Part shown: positions 43,032 to 52,213 of the stretch, one piece after another
Layout of the letters: each line of letters begins with the position of its first letter
How positions within the stretch are numbered: the stretch's first letter is position 1
Source: VBOC01 sp964512655
GTDB lineage: Bacteria > Bacteroidota > Ignavibacteria > UBA10030 > SZUA-254
Assembly: GCA_964512655.1 (NCBI GenBank)
Contig: CAZEJT010000012.1
Location: forward strand, 17,131 to 81,130
Length of the DNA: 64,000 bases
Direction of reading: 5' to 3'
Notes under the pieces: model-generated
The model's input: the letters and a program-made list of their open reading frames with translations, nothing else
What the model was told of the DNA's origin: nothing
The model's database searches: none
Position numbers and translations under genes: made by a program

Positions 43032-44933
43032 TTACAACCTTTTATCTGCATCAATGTAAATCCTGTTCCATAATTCGAAGTTCAGAAGTAACCATAATTG
43101 GGCGTCATACACTTCCCCGCCGTCGCGGTGGAGGCGGTAAAGTCTTTCAATATACGGAAAATTAAAGTATCCCCTGCGGCGCGCACGGTCGTCAAGGAGA
43201 GTTTCGAATATGTACGCTGTGAGTTCGCCGCGAAACCACGGATCGGTCGGTACCGCAAAGCCGTGTTTGGGCTTCCGAAGCACTTCCGGGGGCAGAAGCC
43301 CCTGAAGAGCGCGCTTAAGAATTCGCTTGGTCGCCAGGCCCCTGATTTTGTACGAGGATGGAATCTGATTCGCCAGCTCCACCAGGCGATAGTCCAGGAA
43401 TGGCAAACGGCCTTCAATGCTGCATGCCATCGTCGCCTTGTCCAGCTTTTCAAGATAGGTGTCCGGGAGCCATGTCTTCACATCGACGTACATGAGCCGA
43501 TTGAGATGGTCAACCGGGCTGCGCCCGTTCTGTGAGTGACGGTAGTAATGGTCGTACTGCCAATTGGGTTCGTAGCTGCCGACCCTTCCGGAAATAAGCG
43601 GGTCCATCAATTCCCTGCGCATATCCGAAGAAAAAACTTCCTGCCACGCCGCGTAGCGCGTTGGCGCCTCCCGGATCGGGAGCGTGCTCAGGATACGCTT
43701 CATGCGGCGGAAACGGGGAATGAGCCTCGCAATTCCCGGCAACAATGATGCTCCAACCGCCCTCGGGAGTATTTGATAGAGGGGTGCGGCCTGTTCAGCG
43801 ACGTAGCGACGATAACCTCCGAAGAGTTCATCTCCTCCCTCTCCGGTCAGGACGACTGTCACGTGCTTGCGCGCAAATTCGCTCAGAAGATAGACCGGGA
43901 TATTTGCGGGATCGCTGAACGGCTCGTCGAAGTGGTACACCAGCCGCTGGAGCGCCTCCGCCACGTCGACGTGTCCAACGGCGAGCTCATGATGTTCCGT
44001 GTCAAAGTGCTTCGCAACTCTTCGAGCATCCGATAGTTCGTCGTACGCGCCGCCGGCCGTAAATCCGAGCGAGAAGGTCTTGACCTGGCCGGTGGCGTGC
44101 CGCTTCATCAGACCCACGATGGCGCTCGAATCGATGCCCCCGCTGAGGAACGCCCCGACCGGCACATCGGCAACCATTCTGCGCCGCACAGAATCATCGA
44201 GGAGATACAGAAGCCGCTCGACATACTCCTCCTCACGAGGCCTCCTGTCCTCAGCGATTTGAGGCTCATCTCCCACATCCCAGTACTGAACGGTTTCAAG
44301 CCGGCCGCCCTTCAGAGTGAGATAATGTCCCGGAAGCAGCTTCACGATATTCTTATAGATTGTATCCGGGGCGAGCGCGTGACCGAATGCCAGGTAATTC
44401 GTCAACCCCCGCGGGTTTATTTCGCGAGGAATGGTAGGATCCGCGACAATCGATTTGATCTCCGACGCAAAGACGAAACGATCAGCTTCACGATAGTAAT
44501 AGAGCGGCTTCTCGCCAATCCGGTCGCGTGCTATGAAAAGCAATCTTTCCCGGCTATCCCAGAGTGCAAACGCAAACATCCCGTTAAAGCGCTTGAGACA
44601 CTCCATCCCCCACGCCTCATACCCCCGAAGGACAACCTCGGTATCGCTCTCCGTCCGGAATGTGTGACCTTTCGCCTGAAGCGCGGGTTTCAGGTCGCGA
44701 TAATTATAGAGCTCCCCGTTGAATACGATGACAGTACCGGCACTCTCGTTGACCATCGGCTGACGGCCACCGAGCAGGTCGATGATCCGCAGGCGGCAGC
44801 TCCCGAGGAACACACCGTCTTGAACCCATGTGCCCTGCTCGTCGGGGCCCCTGTGGCGGATCACCCCCAACTGTTGCTCGGCCCGTTCGAAGTGAGCCGG
44901 CTTGGCCGACTGTATTCCAAAGATTCCGCACAT
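43032..44933 (-). CDS. asnB: Asparagine synthase (glutamine-hydrolysing)-like amidotransferase
   Basis: The protein has 633 residues. The N-terminal Ntn glutaminase domain has the catalytic Cys2 (MCGIFG), RHRGPDEQG, FNGELYNY and SDTEV. The ATP-pyrophosphatase domain has SGGIDSS at 264-270 and, further on, GEGGDELFGGYRRY. In exopolysaccharide loci such AsnB homologues are common and are thought to amidate a sugar acid or act in glycan modification rather than supply free asparagine. Here a UDP-glucuronate epimerase-like gene lies next to it, which fits amidation of a uronic acid, though that is inference. Confidence 0.9.
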   Translation of the reverse strand: MCGIFGIQSAKPAHFERAEQQLGVIRHRGPDEQGTWVQDGVFLGSCRLRIIDLLGGRQPMVNESAGTVIVFNGELYNYRDLKPALQAKGHTFRTESDTEVVLRGYEAWGMECLKRFNGMFAFALWDSRERLLFIARDRIGEKPLYYYREADRFVFASEIKSIVADPTIPREINPRGLTNYLAFGHALAPDTIYKNIVKLLPGHYLTLKGGRLETVQYWDVGDEPQIAEDRRPREEEYVERLLYLLDDSVRRRMVADVPVGAFLSGGIDSSAIVGLMKRHATGQVKTFSLGFTAGGAYDELSDARRVAKHFDTEHHELAVGHVDVAEALQRLVYHFDEPFSDPANIPVYLLSEFARKHVTVVLTGEGGDELFGGYRRYVAEQAAPLYQILPRAVGASLLPGIARLIPRFRRMKRILSTLPIREAPTRYAAWQEVFSSDMRRELMDPLISGRVGSYEPNWQYDHYYRHSQNGRSPVDHLNRLMYVDVKTWLPDTYLEKLDKATMACSIEGRLPFLDYRLVELANQIPSSYKIRGLATKRILKRALQGLLPPEVLRKPKHGFAVPTDPWFRGELTAYIFETLLDDRARRRGYFNFPYIERLYRLHRDGGEVYDAQLWLLLNFELWNRIYIDADKRL

Positions 44934-44951
44934 GAGATAGTGGTTCTTTTT

Positions 44952-46025
44952 CTAGCGGGGCCTCTTCAACGCCTCTTCGAGGAGGTTGGCCAGATGGCGC
45001 CCTGTTACCTGAATACAGTACCGCTCTTCCACCTTCCTTCGCCCCGCGCGCCCCATTTGCTCCCGCAAGGTCCGGCTATCGCGCAGTGAGCTCAACGCCG
45101 TCAGCCAGTCAGACGTAGTTTCTGCAAGATACCCTGTCACGCCATGCTCGACGATGTCCCTATTCACTCCAACCGGCGAGGAAATCACGGGGCGGCTCGC
45201 AGCCATATACTTAATCAGCTTGTGGCCGCACTTTCCCCGTTCCCAGGGTGAGTCAGGCAAGGGCATGATGCCTACGTCAAACCCAAAACTTTCCTCAATT
45301 TCCCGCTCTTCGCTCCAGGGCTCCCGGGTCTCACAAACCACTCCGTTCATATCGGGGGGTCTTGCGCCCACTACAACCAGCCGCATCATGCTCTCTTGAG
45401 CCACTCGTGAGAGCGCCTCTCGGATCTCCAGCAAATAACGGGCGGTGCTGAAAGATCCGATCCAGCCGACTGTATATCGCTGGTTTTGCGGTAGAGGTGC
45501 CAACGGGTATCGATCCAGATCAATCACAGTCGGAAGTATTTCTACCCGTTGCGCGCCAGCCAGCCGGGCGTGGTTGGCGATGTATTCGTTTCCGGCAATA
45601 ACCAGTGCCGAATGCTGCATGACCCGATCGATCTTGTTTCCAAGGACCAGCCTGACGACACCGGAAGTATGCTCATGATACCGATGAAACACCGCATCAT
45701 CGTAGTCGACGATGTACGGTGTGCGCGAATCGGTCAAGAGCGACTCGAGCCAGTAGGGCATCCACGGAAATGCTTCGTATTCAATCCAGAGGAGATCGCA
45801 CTTTCGGGAGCGCGTCATGACGAGGACACGCTGCGCATACGAAGACACCACATTCAGCGCCGGCCGGGTCGAGGAAGAGTAGAGCTGTTTCAGATAGGAG
45901 TCACTGAAGAAAGGTGCGACTGTAATCTGATATCCAAGCTGTCGCAACAGTGGTAGGTACTGAAATGAACGATACCGACTGCTTGCCCCTGAATTTGTGT
46001 AACGGCTGAGGAGGAGGATGTTCAC
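44952..46025 (-). CDS. Glycosyltransferase (GT-B fold, GT4-like)
   Basis: This is a 357-residue enzyme of repeat-unit assembly. The N-terminal half starts NILLLSRYTNSGASSRYRS and contains YIVDYDDAVFHRYH; the C-terminal half has YTVGWIGSFSTARYL, a VVGARPP segment and GIMPLPDSPWERGKCGHKLI--MA, the usual sites for nucleotide-sugar binding. The start codon is GTG at 46025, overlapping the stop codon of the methyltransferase gene (GTGA). Donor and acceptor sugars are not evident. Confidence 0.85.
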   Translation of the reverse strand: MNILLLSRYTNSGASSRYRSFQYLPLLRQLGYQITVAPFFSDSYLKQLYSSSTRPALNVVSSYAQRVLVMTRSRKCDLLWIEYEAFPWMPYWLESLLTDSRTPYIVDYDDAVFHRYHEHTSGVVRLVLGNKIDRVMQHSALVIAGNEYIANHARLAGAQRVEILPTVIDLDRYPLAPLPQNQRYTVGWIGSFSTARYLLEIREALSRVAQESMMRLVVVGARPPDMNGVVCETREPWSEEREIEESFGFDVGIMPLPDSPWERGKCGHKLIKYMAASRPVISSPVGVNRDIVEHGVTGYLAETTSDWLTALSSLRDSRTLREQMGRAGRRKVEERYCIQVTGRHLANLLEEALKRPR

Positions 46026-47020
46026 TGTGGGTTTCCCTGCTGCCGGCCTATGACCCGTCGGTAATAATCGACAATTTCCTGGTCAGTCACGACCCGGTCT
46101 GACTTTCGGCCGATAAAATAGTATCCCGAGGCGGCCTCGATGCTGTACGGATTCCAGTTGGTCAGGCGATCCAGATACTTAAGCCAGAATCCTGTGAGGC
46201 GCGCGAAGCCCTTCACGATCTGGCGTAGGCTCTTTGTAGAGCCCAGCAACGCAAGCAGCAGATACTCATATGACCACGCCATCACCGTCCCTGCTCCGGC
46301 GATAGGGCCGCTTTCCACCTCTTCAAACCTGTTGAACAACCGCCGATGACCCGAATGAGTGAAACGCGTGAAATCATAGGCCCCCCCGTGGACCTGCTGC
46401 ATAAAGGGAGTCTCGGCGTATACCAATGCTCGAGGTCTGAGCACTCTGTGAATCTCAGCTACGCACCTCCAGGGATCCAGCACGTGCTCCAGGACAGCCT
46501 GAGCGATCACACAGTCAAACGATTCGTCTCCGTAGGGAATATTGTGAGCATCCAAAATGATTTGTGTCCGCGGACCCCAGGATACATCGCTTTCTAGTAT
46601 CTCGAGGCCTGGATCCGAGAGAAATCCCTCCATTCCAACGCCCGGTATGCTCCCGCCAATGACCAGTATGCGGGGAGTCGGGAGTCGCTCCCTCAACAGG
46701 GATCGGAGGCGCTCAAAATTCTCTTTGCCGGTATGTCCCCCGATGGAAGACAAACACCGCCCCAAAGTCGATGCGATCCTGCCGCGCCGCGATGTATCAA
46801 AAAACAGTTGCCGGCCCGCGAGAAAGTCTTCTTGCCTGAAGACACTTTTTCTTTCATTAATGAGGATCGGGATTCCATCGACTACAGGATACCTCTCGCC
46901 GCAGTTGGCGCACACAATGCTGGCGTCTACCTTCTGCAGCGCATCGTCCGAACCACACCCCGGACAGTGTAACCCGGCAGCGACGTGGTGAAACTTCAAG
47001 GACAGGGTCTTGGGCGGCAT
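46022..47020 (-). CDS. SAM-dependent methyltransferase with N-terminal Trm112-like zinc ribbon
   Basis: Residues of about 17-60 carry CPGCGSDD and VCANCGERYPVVDGIPILI, two CxxC pairs followed by the YP--DGIP motif of Trm112-like ribbons. A class I methyltransferase domain follows, with RILVIGGSIPG, an acidic residue at the end of strand 2 (LESDVS), DAHNIPYGDESFDCVIAQAVLEHV and later YAETPFMQQVHGGAYDFTRFTH. This points to a sugar or terminal-residue methyltransferase of the polysaccharide. The ATG at 47020 is preferred because the longer frame to 47113 lies in the upstream gene. Overlaps of 4 bases with the next gene indicate coupling. Confidence 0.85.
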   Translation of the reverse strand: MPPKTLSLKFHHVAAGLHCPGCGSDDALQKVDASIVCANCGERYPVVDGIPILINERKSVFRQEDFLAGRQLFFDTSRRGRIASTLGRCLSSIGGHTGKENFERLRSLLRERLPTPRILVIGGSIPGVGMEGFLSDPGLEILESDVSWGPRTQIILDAHNIPYGDESFDCVIAQAVLEHVLDPWRCVAEIHRVLRPRALVYAETPFMQQVHGGAYDFTRFTHSGHRRLFNRFEEVESGPIAGAGTVMAWSYEYLLLALLGSTKSLRQIVKGFARLTGFWLKYLDRLTNWNPYSIEAASGYYFIGRKSDRVVTDQEIVDYYRRVIGRQQGNPQ

Positions 47021-47037
47021 CCTTCGATTAAGGTCCT

Positions 47038-48150
47038 CTACGTTCGCTTCTTTGCAGAGCCATTCAGCGTCTTTCGATACACATTCAGCGTCTCTCTCGC
47101 CGTCCGCTCCCATGAATACTTTGCCGCCTGGACGAATCCGTCCCTGCGAAGCGTCGCCGCCTCTTGCGGGTTGTTCAGCAGCCGCTGTATCCCTTCAGCC
47201 CATGCTCCCTCGTCATGAGGATCAAGGAACATCGCGGCGTTTCCCAGCACTTCGGGCAAGGACGATTCGTTCGCGGCGACCACCGGCACGCCACAGGCCA
47301 TGGCTTCCAGAGGCGGCATACCGAAACCTTCGTAGAGTGAAGGCATGACAAACAGAGCCGCGCCTGCGTACATTGAGGGCATTTGCTCATCGGGAACATA
47401 GCCGAGGAGATGGATACGATCGGCGTACGGCCCGGTTCGAGCTTGTTGCTCGATGCCCTCCCACATCCAACCGCGCTTTCCGATAATCAGGAGTTCGATC
47501 CGCTGTGGCCATCGGCTGCACAGCCTGTTGAAGGCACGCATCAGCATGCCAAAGTTTTTGCGGGGTTGAAGTGTACCCACAGTGAGCAGGTAGGGAACGG
47601 ACCTCCTTGAACGCATCGCCTCAGGCCGATACACGGAATGGTCGACCCCGTGATAGACAACGTCAATTCTATCCGGGCTGGCGTTGAAGATCTGGCAGAT
47701 GTCGCGCTTGGTCGACTCAGATATTGCGATGATGCGCGTCGCGCGCCGGATGGCATCCCGGGTAAACCATACGAATCGTTGCCGATGCGCTGAGCGAGTC
47801 GTCTCCGGGAACTTCAGGAACGCCAGGTCATGAATCGTCACAATCGTCGGGCAGAAACTCGCCCGCGGCAATTTATGCTCAAGCGAGTGAAAGAGATCGT
47901 ACCGATGTCTCCATAAATGCAGGGGAAGACGAAGCTGCGACCATGCGGAGCGATAGGCGAGACTTCGAAGCATCACAATGTTACCGGAACCTTCGGGCTC
48001 GGCGCCGAACGGCTCGGAACGGATTCCAAGAAAGACCAACTCTTCCGTCGGGGCTAACGCCCTTAAATTCTGCACCAGGTGACGGGCATACACCCCGAAG
48101 CCTACAAGCTCTGGCCGGAAAGCCTCGTTTGCGTCTACCGCGATTCTCAT
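47038..48150 (-). CDS. GT4-family glycosyltransferase (mannosyltransferase-like)
   Basis: This is a 370-residue GT-B enzyme. The N terminus MRIAVDANEAFRPELVGFGVYARHL with the glycine-rich G-GVYAR loop, HSLEHKLPR, TIHDLAF, ISESTKRDI and YHGVD are all typical. The donor domain has LTVGTLQPRKN and the E-x7-E motif in PSLYEGFGMPPLEAMACGVPV. It probably adds mannose or a related sugar to the lipid-linked repeat unit at the inner membrane face. Confidence 0.9.
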   Translation of the reverse strand: MRIAVDANEAFRPELVGFGVYARHLVQNLRALAPTEELVFLGIRSEPFGAEPEGSGNIVMLRSLAYRSAWSQLRLPLHLWRHRYDLFHSLEHKLPRASFCPTIVTIHDLAFLKFPETTRSAHRQRFVWFTRDAIRRATRIIAISESTKRDICQIFNASPDRIDVVYHGVDHSVYRPEAMRSRRSVPYLLTVGTLQPRKNFGMLMRAFNRLCSRWPQRIELLIIGKRGWMWEGIEQQARTGPYADRIHLLGYVPDEQMPSMYAGAALFVMPSLYEGFGMPPLEAMACGVPVVAANESSLPEVLGNAAMFLDPHDEGAWAEGIQRLLNNPQEAATLRRDGFVQAAKYSWERTARETLNVYRKTLNGSAKKRT

Positions 48151-48163
48151 CCGGAACGACCTC

Positions 48164-49426
48164 TTAAGCTCCGGGAGGCACCGGTTCGCCCCTCGGGCGG
48201 ATCAGGCGAAGGAACAGCGCCATCGTGAGCAGATTGTAGAAGAACCAAAGGAGTGAAACGAAGTTCGCGTAGAAGGAAAACAGCATGATAAACACGCACA
48301 CGGCATAGGATGAAATTGATCCGAGCGAAGGCGTGCTTCTCATTCGGTAATAAACGATTCCCACGGCCAATCCCAATACGAGGGGGATTACTGAAATCCC
48401 CACTGATCCGAAGTCCCTATAAAACCACCAAAATGCAGTGTAGGTGTTGAATCCACTGGTCAGATAGGGTGTGTCGTTGATGGCGAAGTACGATCCCAAC
48501 CAGTGCTTGATCCCGCTCAGCGCCGTTACAAAATCAAAGGTGTAATATCCGTAGGTGAAATGGTCCAGCTTTACCAGCGCGCGGGCAAAATTCTCGAGAT
48601 TCATCACGACGTACATGTAGGGCTCCGTCAACGCGGCAAATGTGGGCGAGATTCTCATCTGTGCATCAACGTACAGATAGTGGACAATCAGCTGGCCGCC
48701 CCGGGCAGTCAACACCCAATAAGAAAAAAGTCCGCCCGCCAGTAGCAGCGCCGAGATGGTCGAGAATCTTACGGTATGCGTGAGATAGTAGAGCAGTATG
48801 ATCGAAAGCATGACAGACATGACGATCTGGAACCGTTGAAGCGTCACCGCGTACATCGCGACAGAAGTCATCGATGTGATGGCAAGCACCAGTTTCTTCC
48901 GCGCCTCTCCCGCGACGATGATGTGATACATCGCCGTGAAAAAGACAATGATCACAACGTTATGCAGAAATAGGCCGAGGCCAAAAATCTGAAACTTTAG
49001 CCTGGCAGCGCTCGGATGCGTGCTCAACAGGGGAATCTCGCCTCCGAGAGCGAGTATTCCGGCATATCCGACCACGAACAGGACGAAGCTGAGGAGGATC
49101 AGGCCGAACAGCTTCCGATGGTCGACGGGCCCCAGAAAAGACCGGGTCCGGATCTGCTCGATGGATTTCAGCGGATAGGACATGCTCATCATATGGATGA
49201 TGAAAATGCCGGCAAGAAACGACAGGGGTCCCAACAGCAGCTGGATCCACGCCTCGGCCGGCCACTCGTGCTGCAAGCCGCTGAGTTTCAATTCGGACAA
49301 CCCGAATGCGATCGACCAGATAAGTCCAAAGAGGCGCCCGGGCGAAAATCTGTCGGATCCTCGGCGCAGATATGAGGCCAGGATTCCAGCCGACACCAGG
49401 AAGCAGCAAATCGCGATGCCGCTCAT
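48164..49426 (-). CDS. Oligosaccharide repeat-unit polymerase (Wzy-like)
   Basis: This is a polytopic membrane protein of 420 residues with about 11-12 hydrophobic segments and an intermediate periplasmic-looking loop (about 235-330, containing GGQLIVHYLYVDAQMR and HFTYGYYTFD). Wzy-type polymerases join lipid-linked repeat units at the outer face of the inner membrane and have little sequence conservation. The assignment rests on topology, size and position between the flippase and glycosyltransferase genes of a Wzx/Wzy locus. Confidence 0.72.
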   Translation of the reverse strand: MSGIAICCFLVSAGILASYLRRGSDRFSPGRLFGLIWSIAFGLSELKLSGLQHEWPAEAWIQLLLGPLSFLAGIFIIHMMSMSYPLKSIEQIRTRSFLGPVDHRKLFGLILLSFVLFVVGYAGILALGGEIPLLSTHPSAARLKFQIFGLGLFLHNVVIIVFFTAMYHIIVAGEARKKLVLAITSMTSVAMYAVTLQRFQIVMSVMLSIILLYYLTHTVRFSTISALLLAGGLFSYWVLTARGGQLIVHYLYVDAQMRISPTFAALTEPYMYVVMNLENFARALVKLDHFTYGYYTFDFVTALSGIKHWLGSYFAINDTPYLTSGFNTYTAFWWFYRDFGSVGISVIPLVLGLAVGIVYYRMRSTPSLGSISSYAVCVFIMLFSFYANFVSLLWFFYNLLTMALFLRLIRPRGEPVPPGA

Positions 49427-49451
49427 GGCAAATGCTGATGCAATTCTCTTG

Positions 49452-50891
49452 TCAGGCGATCACCACCCGTCGTTCGCGACTCAGAATCATATCCCATTCA
49501 TGCCGTGAGTATCCGATGTAGTAGAGCGCGAGAGCGTAGAGACCCAGGACAATCGGACCTGAAAACCACAGTGAAATCGTCCTGACGTTCCAAAGCACGA
49601 CGCAGAGAATCAGGGATAATCCGATTAGGGCAGCGTTTCGACGGTCGAAGGTCCATCGGATGAACGGCATCTGCGAGGCGACGACGTACCCGCATCCTAC
49701 GAAGAGGTTTGTGGCGAGCGATACAAGGGCGGCTCCCCACGCTCCCTGCCGTGGAATGAAGTAGACATTTAACAACACATTCACGAGCGTGCCGAAAAAA
49801 ACGATCGAAGTTCGCCTTTTCTGCCGCTGCGAAGTCGTCAGCATCAGCGCGTAGCCCTCGACGACATATCTCACGAACACAACGAGAGAGAAAAGCCTCA
49901 GGATCGGAACAGCGTCTCCGAACGAATTCCGGCCGTAGACTATGTTGATCACCTGATCAGCGTATACGAATAACACGAGTGACACCGGAAGCGACAGCAG
50001 GAATAGCGTCTTGTTTAGCAGACGGCCGATATCGAGCCATTGACTCTGTCTGTCTCGATGAAGCCGCGACAAGACAGGAAGCATCGTATTGATCGCGATA
50101 TCAGGGATGATCAGAACCAGGACCATCAGCTTGAAGGCGGCCTGATATATGCCCACTTCCCGGTCTCCCCGAACATAGGAGAGCATCCAGGTGTCGAGTA
50201 CAAAGAAAAGGTTGCCAAACAGGGCGTGGGAACCAAAAACAAGCACATTTTGCCATACCTCCCGCCAACCAGAAAAGTCGGGGCGGAACGCATTCTCCCG
50301 AAGAAGCCGGTTCGCGACAGGAAGCCCTATGATCACGCCGAGGATTCGTGTGGCAACGAAAGCCAATGCGATGGTATAGAGAGGAGCGTGGAGAAAGCCG
50401 AGGGCGGCAATAGTCGCAAGGAGCACCAGATTAATGTAGAAGGAGATCCTTGTCTCATGGTTAAATTGTTCAAATCCTTTGAAAAGAGCGAAGAGGAAGT
50501 TGTTCGTCGACGCAAGCAGCACATAAAGGCTGAACGTTGTCACCAGCAGTTTTGTAGGGGGGCTCATGCTCTGGAAGGCCGGAACGAGCATCATCGTGAG
50601 GGTCGCCACTGAGGCAAAGAGAATCTTAAGGGAAAAATACTTGCGACAGAGCTCGCCTGCTTGCTCGCGCCGCCGTGAGACCTCCGTGGCGAGAAGTGTG
50701 TCGAACCCGAAATCGGCAAAGAGCAGGAATACCGTCGAGATAGAGTGAGCGGTCGTAAACTGACCGAACGATTCTACCCCGTACCAGCGGGCGACTCCGA
50801 CAAATACAAAGAAATTTGTTAGGAAACGTATTGCCTGGGTGAGAAACGCAAATACTGAGTTAGAGCGGATACGCGCGGCTTGACTTGCCAT
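49452..50891 (-). CDS. Polysaccharide flippase, Wzx-like
   Basis: This 479-residue MOP-superfamily protein has about 12-14 membrane segments. The N terminus RIRSNSVFAFLTQAIRFLTN and WYGVESFGQFTTAHSIS, and the middle block NVLVFGSHALFGNLFFVLDTWM followed by VGIYQAAFKLM, match O-antigen and exopolysaccharide flippases. It should move the undecaprenyl-linked repeat unit across the inner membrane for the adjacent Wzy. It is the flippase most likely to belong to this locus; another lies at 27811-29322. Confidence 0.88.
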   Translation of the reverse strand: MASQAARIRSNSVFAFLTQAIRFLTNFFVFVGVARWYGVESFGQFTTAHSISTVFLLFADFGFDTLLATEVSRRREQAGELCRKYFSLKILFASVATLTMMLVPAFQSMSPPTKLLVTTFSLYVLLASTNNFLFALFKGFEQFNHETRISFYINLVLLATIAALGFLHAPLYTIALAFVATRILGVIIGLPVANRLLRENAFRPDFSGWREVWQNVLVFGSHALFGNLFFVLDTWMLSYVRGDREVGIYQAAFKLMVLVLIIPDIAINTMLPVLSRLHRDRQSQWLDIGRLLNKTLFLLSLPVSLVLFVYADQVINIVYGRNSFGDAVPILRLFSLVVFVRYVVEGYALMLTTSQRQKRRTSIVFFGTLVNVLLNVYFIPRQGAWGAALVSLATNLFVGCGYVVASQMPFIRWTFDRRNAALIGLSLILCVVLWNVRTISLWFSGPIVLGLYALALYYIGYSRHEWDMILSRERRVVIA

Positions 50892-50900
50892 GTTCGGGTT

Positions 50901-52157
50901 CTAGCCGGGTCTTTTCCAGCGTGAGCTCCTGACCCGTAGCCCGAACCAGTCTGACTTCATCGCCGAGACGATCCTCTGATACCGGTCGGGATCGAGGGAT
51001 TTGACGCGCCTGAGTCCCTCCCCGGCGAACACAATAACCAGCGAGACTACCGCGGAGATGACGAAGGCCAGCAAGGCATAGAGGGAGACCTTCGGCTTCG
51101 CCTTGCGCTCCGGAACCGTTGCGCGATCAAGGACCACGACGGAGGGGGTGCTCCGTTTCTCTTCGACCTTGGCCTGTTCGTAAAGGGGGGTGATAAATTG
51201 AAGAATCTTATTCTGGATTTCGACCTCGCGGAAGAGCCGTACGTATTCCGCCGCCAATTCGGGCGCCTTTCGGAAAGGTACGATGATCTGCATCTGATCT
51301 GCAGGAACAATTGATCCGTTATTCATCTCGCGAAGCTTTGCCTGGATTGCGTCGATCTCCACTTGCTTCTCAGCGATGCTCGGGTGAGACTCCCCAAGGG
51401 TCCTTTTCATCGCGTCGAGCTCGATTTGTTTCGCGGCGAGCATGCCGTAGATTGCGGCTCCCGCCTTCACTGATGCCTCGGTTTGCTCGGGCATTGAGAG
51501 GACACCCCTCTTCAACTGGAATGCTTTCAGAGAGTCTTCCGCTTGCCGCAGGTCGGCAAGGTTTTTGTTGTATCTCTGCTCAACAAACTCCCTGTTTCCC
51601 CTGGCATTCTGCACGTGAAGCTGCGCGTTGATCTCGTTCAGGAGATCGACAAAATAATTGGCCATCGCTGCTGCACGCGCCGGGTCTTCATCATAGACGG
51701 AGATCTCGAGATTCCCCTCGTCCGCAATCGTGAAATCGGTATTTGAGATGAGCTCCTTCATTGTTTTCTCGTGAGGGTAGCTCGTAATATCGTACACCCT
51801 CGTCAGGTCGAACTTGTCGATGACTTTTGAAAGAGCATTCTCGCTCTTGAGAATCGCCACATACTTATCCGTTTCGGTCGGACCGGTCAGAGAACCCAGC
51901 TTTCCTCCCGGACTGAATGATTTCACCAAAGAGGATACCCCCTGAAGGCCGCTGAAGAGATCGGTCTGCTCCGCAGGGAACACCGAGGCAGTGGCTTTGT
52001 ACCATTTCGGAAGAAGGAGAACTACAATCGCTGTGATGATCGTGCAACCGAGCACAAACCAGACGACAAATCGCCTCCATTTCGCCATCACGGCGACGAA
52101 ATCAAGCACCGTTTCGGCGATAGGTTTCGCTAACTCTCCATTGTCCGTGGAGGTCAT
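50901..52157 (-). CDS. Polysaccharide chain-length determinant protein (Wzz/GNVR type)
   Basis: The protein has 418 residues from the ATG at 52157; the longer open frame to 52379 lies inside the exporter gene and is rejected. It has an N-terminal membrane segment (about 28-50, WRRFVVWFVLGCTI), a large periplasmic coiled-coil-rich domain (about 60-340) and a C-terminal membrane segment (YALLAFVISAVVSLVIVF). This is the two-TM layout of Wzz proteins, which set glycan chain length. No tyrosine kinase domain is attached. It is located directly after the Wza-like exporter gene. Confidence 0.9.
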   Translation of the reverse strand: MTSTDNGELAKPIAETVLDFVAVMAKWRRFVVWFVLGCTIITAIVVLLLPKWYKATASVFPAEQTDLFSGLQGVSSLVKSFSPGGKLGSLTGPTETDKYVAILKSENALSKVIDKFDLTRVYDITSYPHEKTMKELISNTDFTIADEGNLEISVYDEDPARAAAMANYFVDLLNEINAQLHVQNARGNREFVEQRYNKNLADLRQAEDSLKAFQLKRGVLSMPEQTEASVKAGAAIYGMLAAKQIELDAMKRTLGESHPSIAEKQVEIDAIQAKLREMNNGSIVPADQMQIIVPFRKAPELAAEYVRLFREVEIQNKILQFITPLYEQAKVEEKRSTPSVVVLDRATVPERKAKPKVSLYALLAFVISAVVSLVIVFAGEGLRRVKSLDPDRYQRIVSAMKSDWFGLRVRSSRWKRPG

Positions 52158-52213
52158 TGCTTTCTTTTTCTGCTCATCCAGATCCGGCCGAAAATCTTCC
52201 ACCTGATTCGAGA

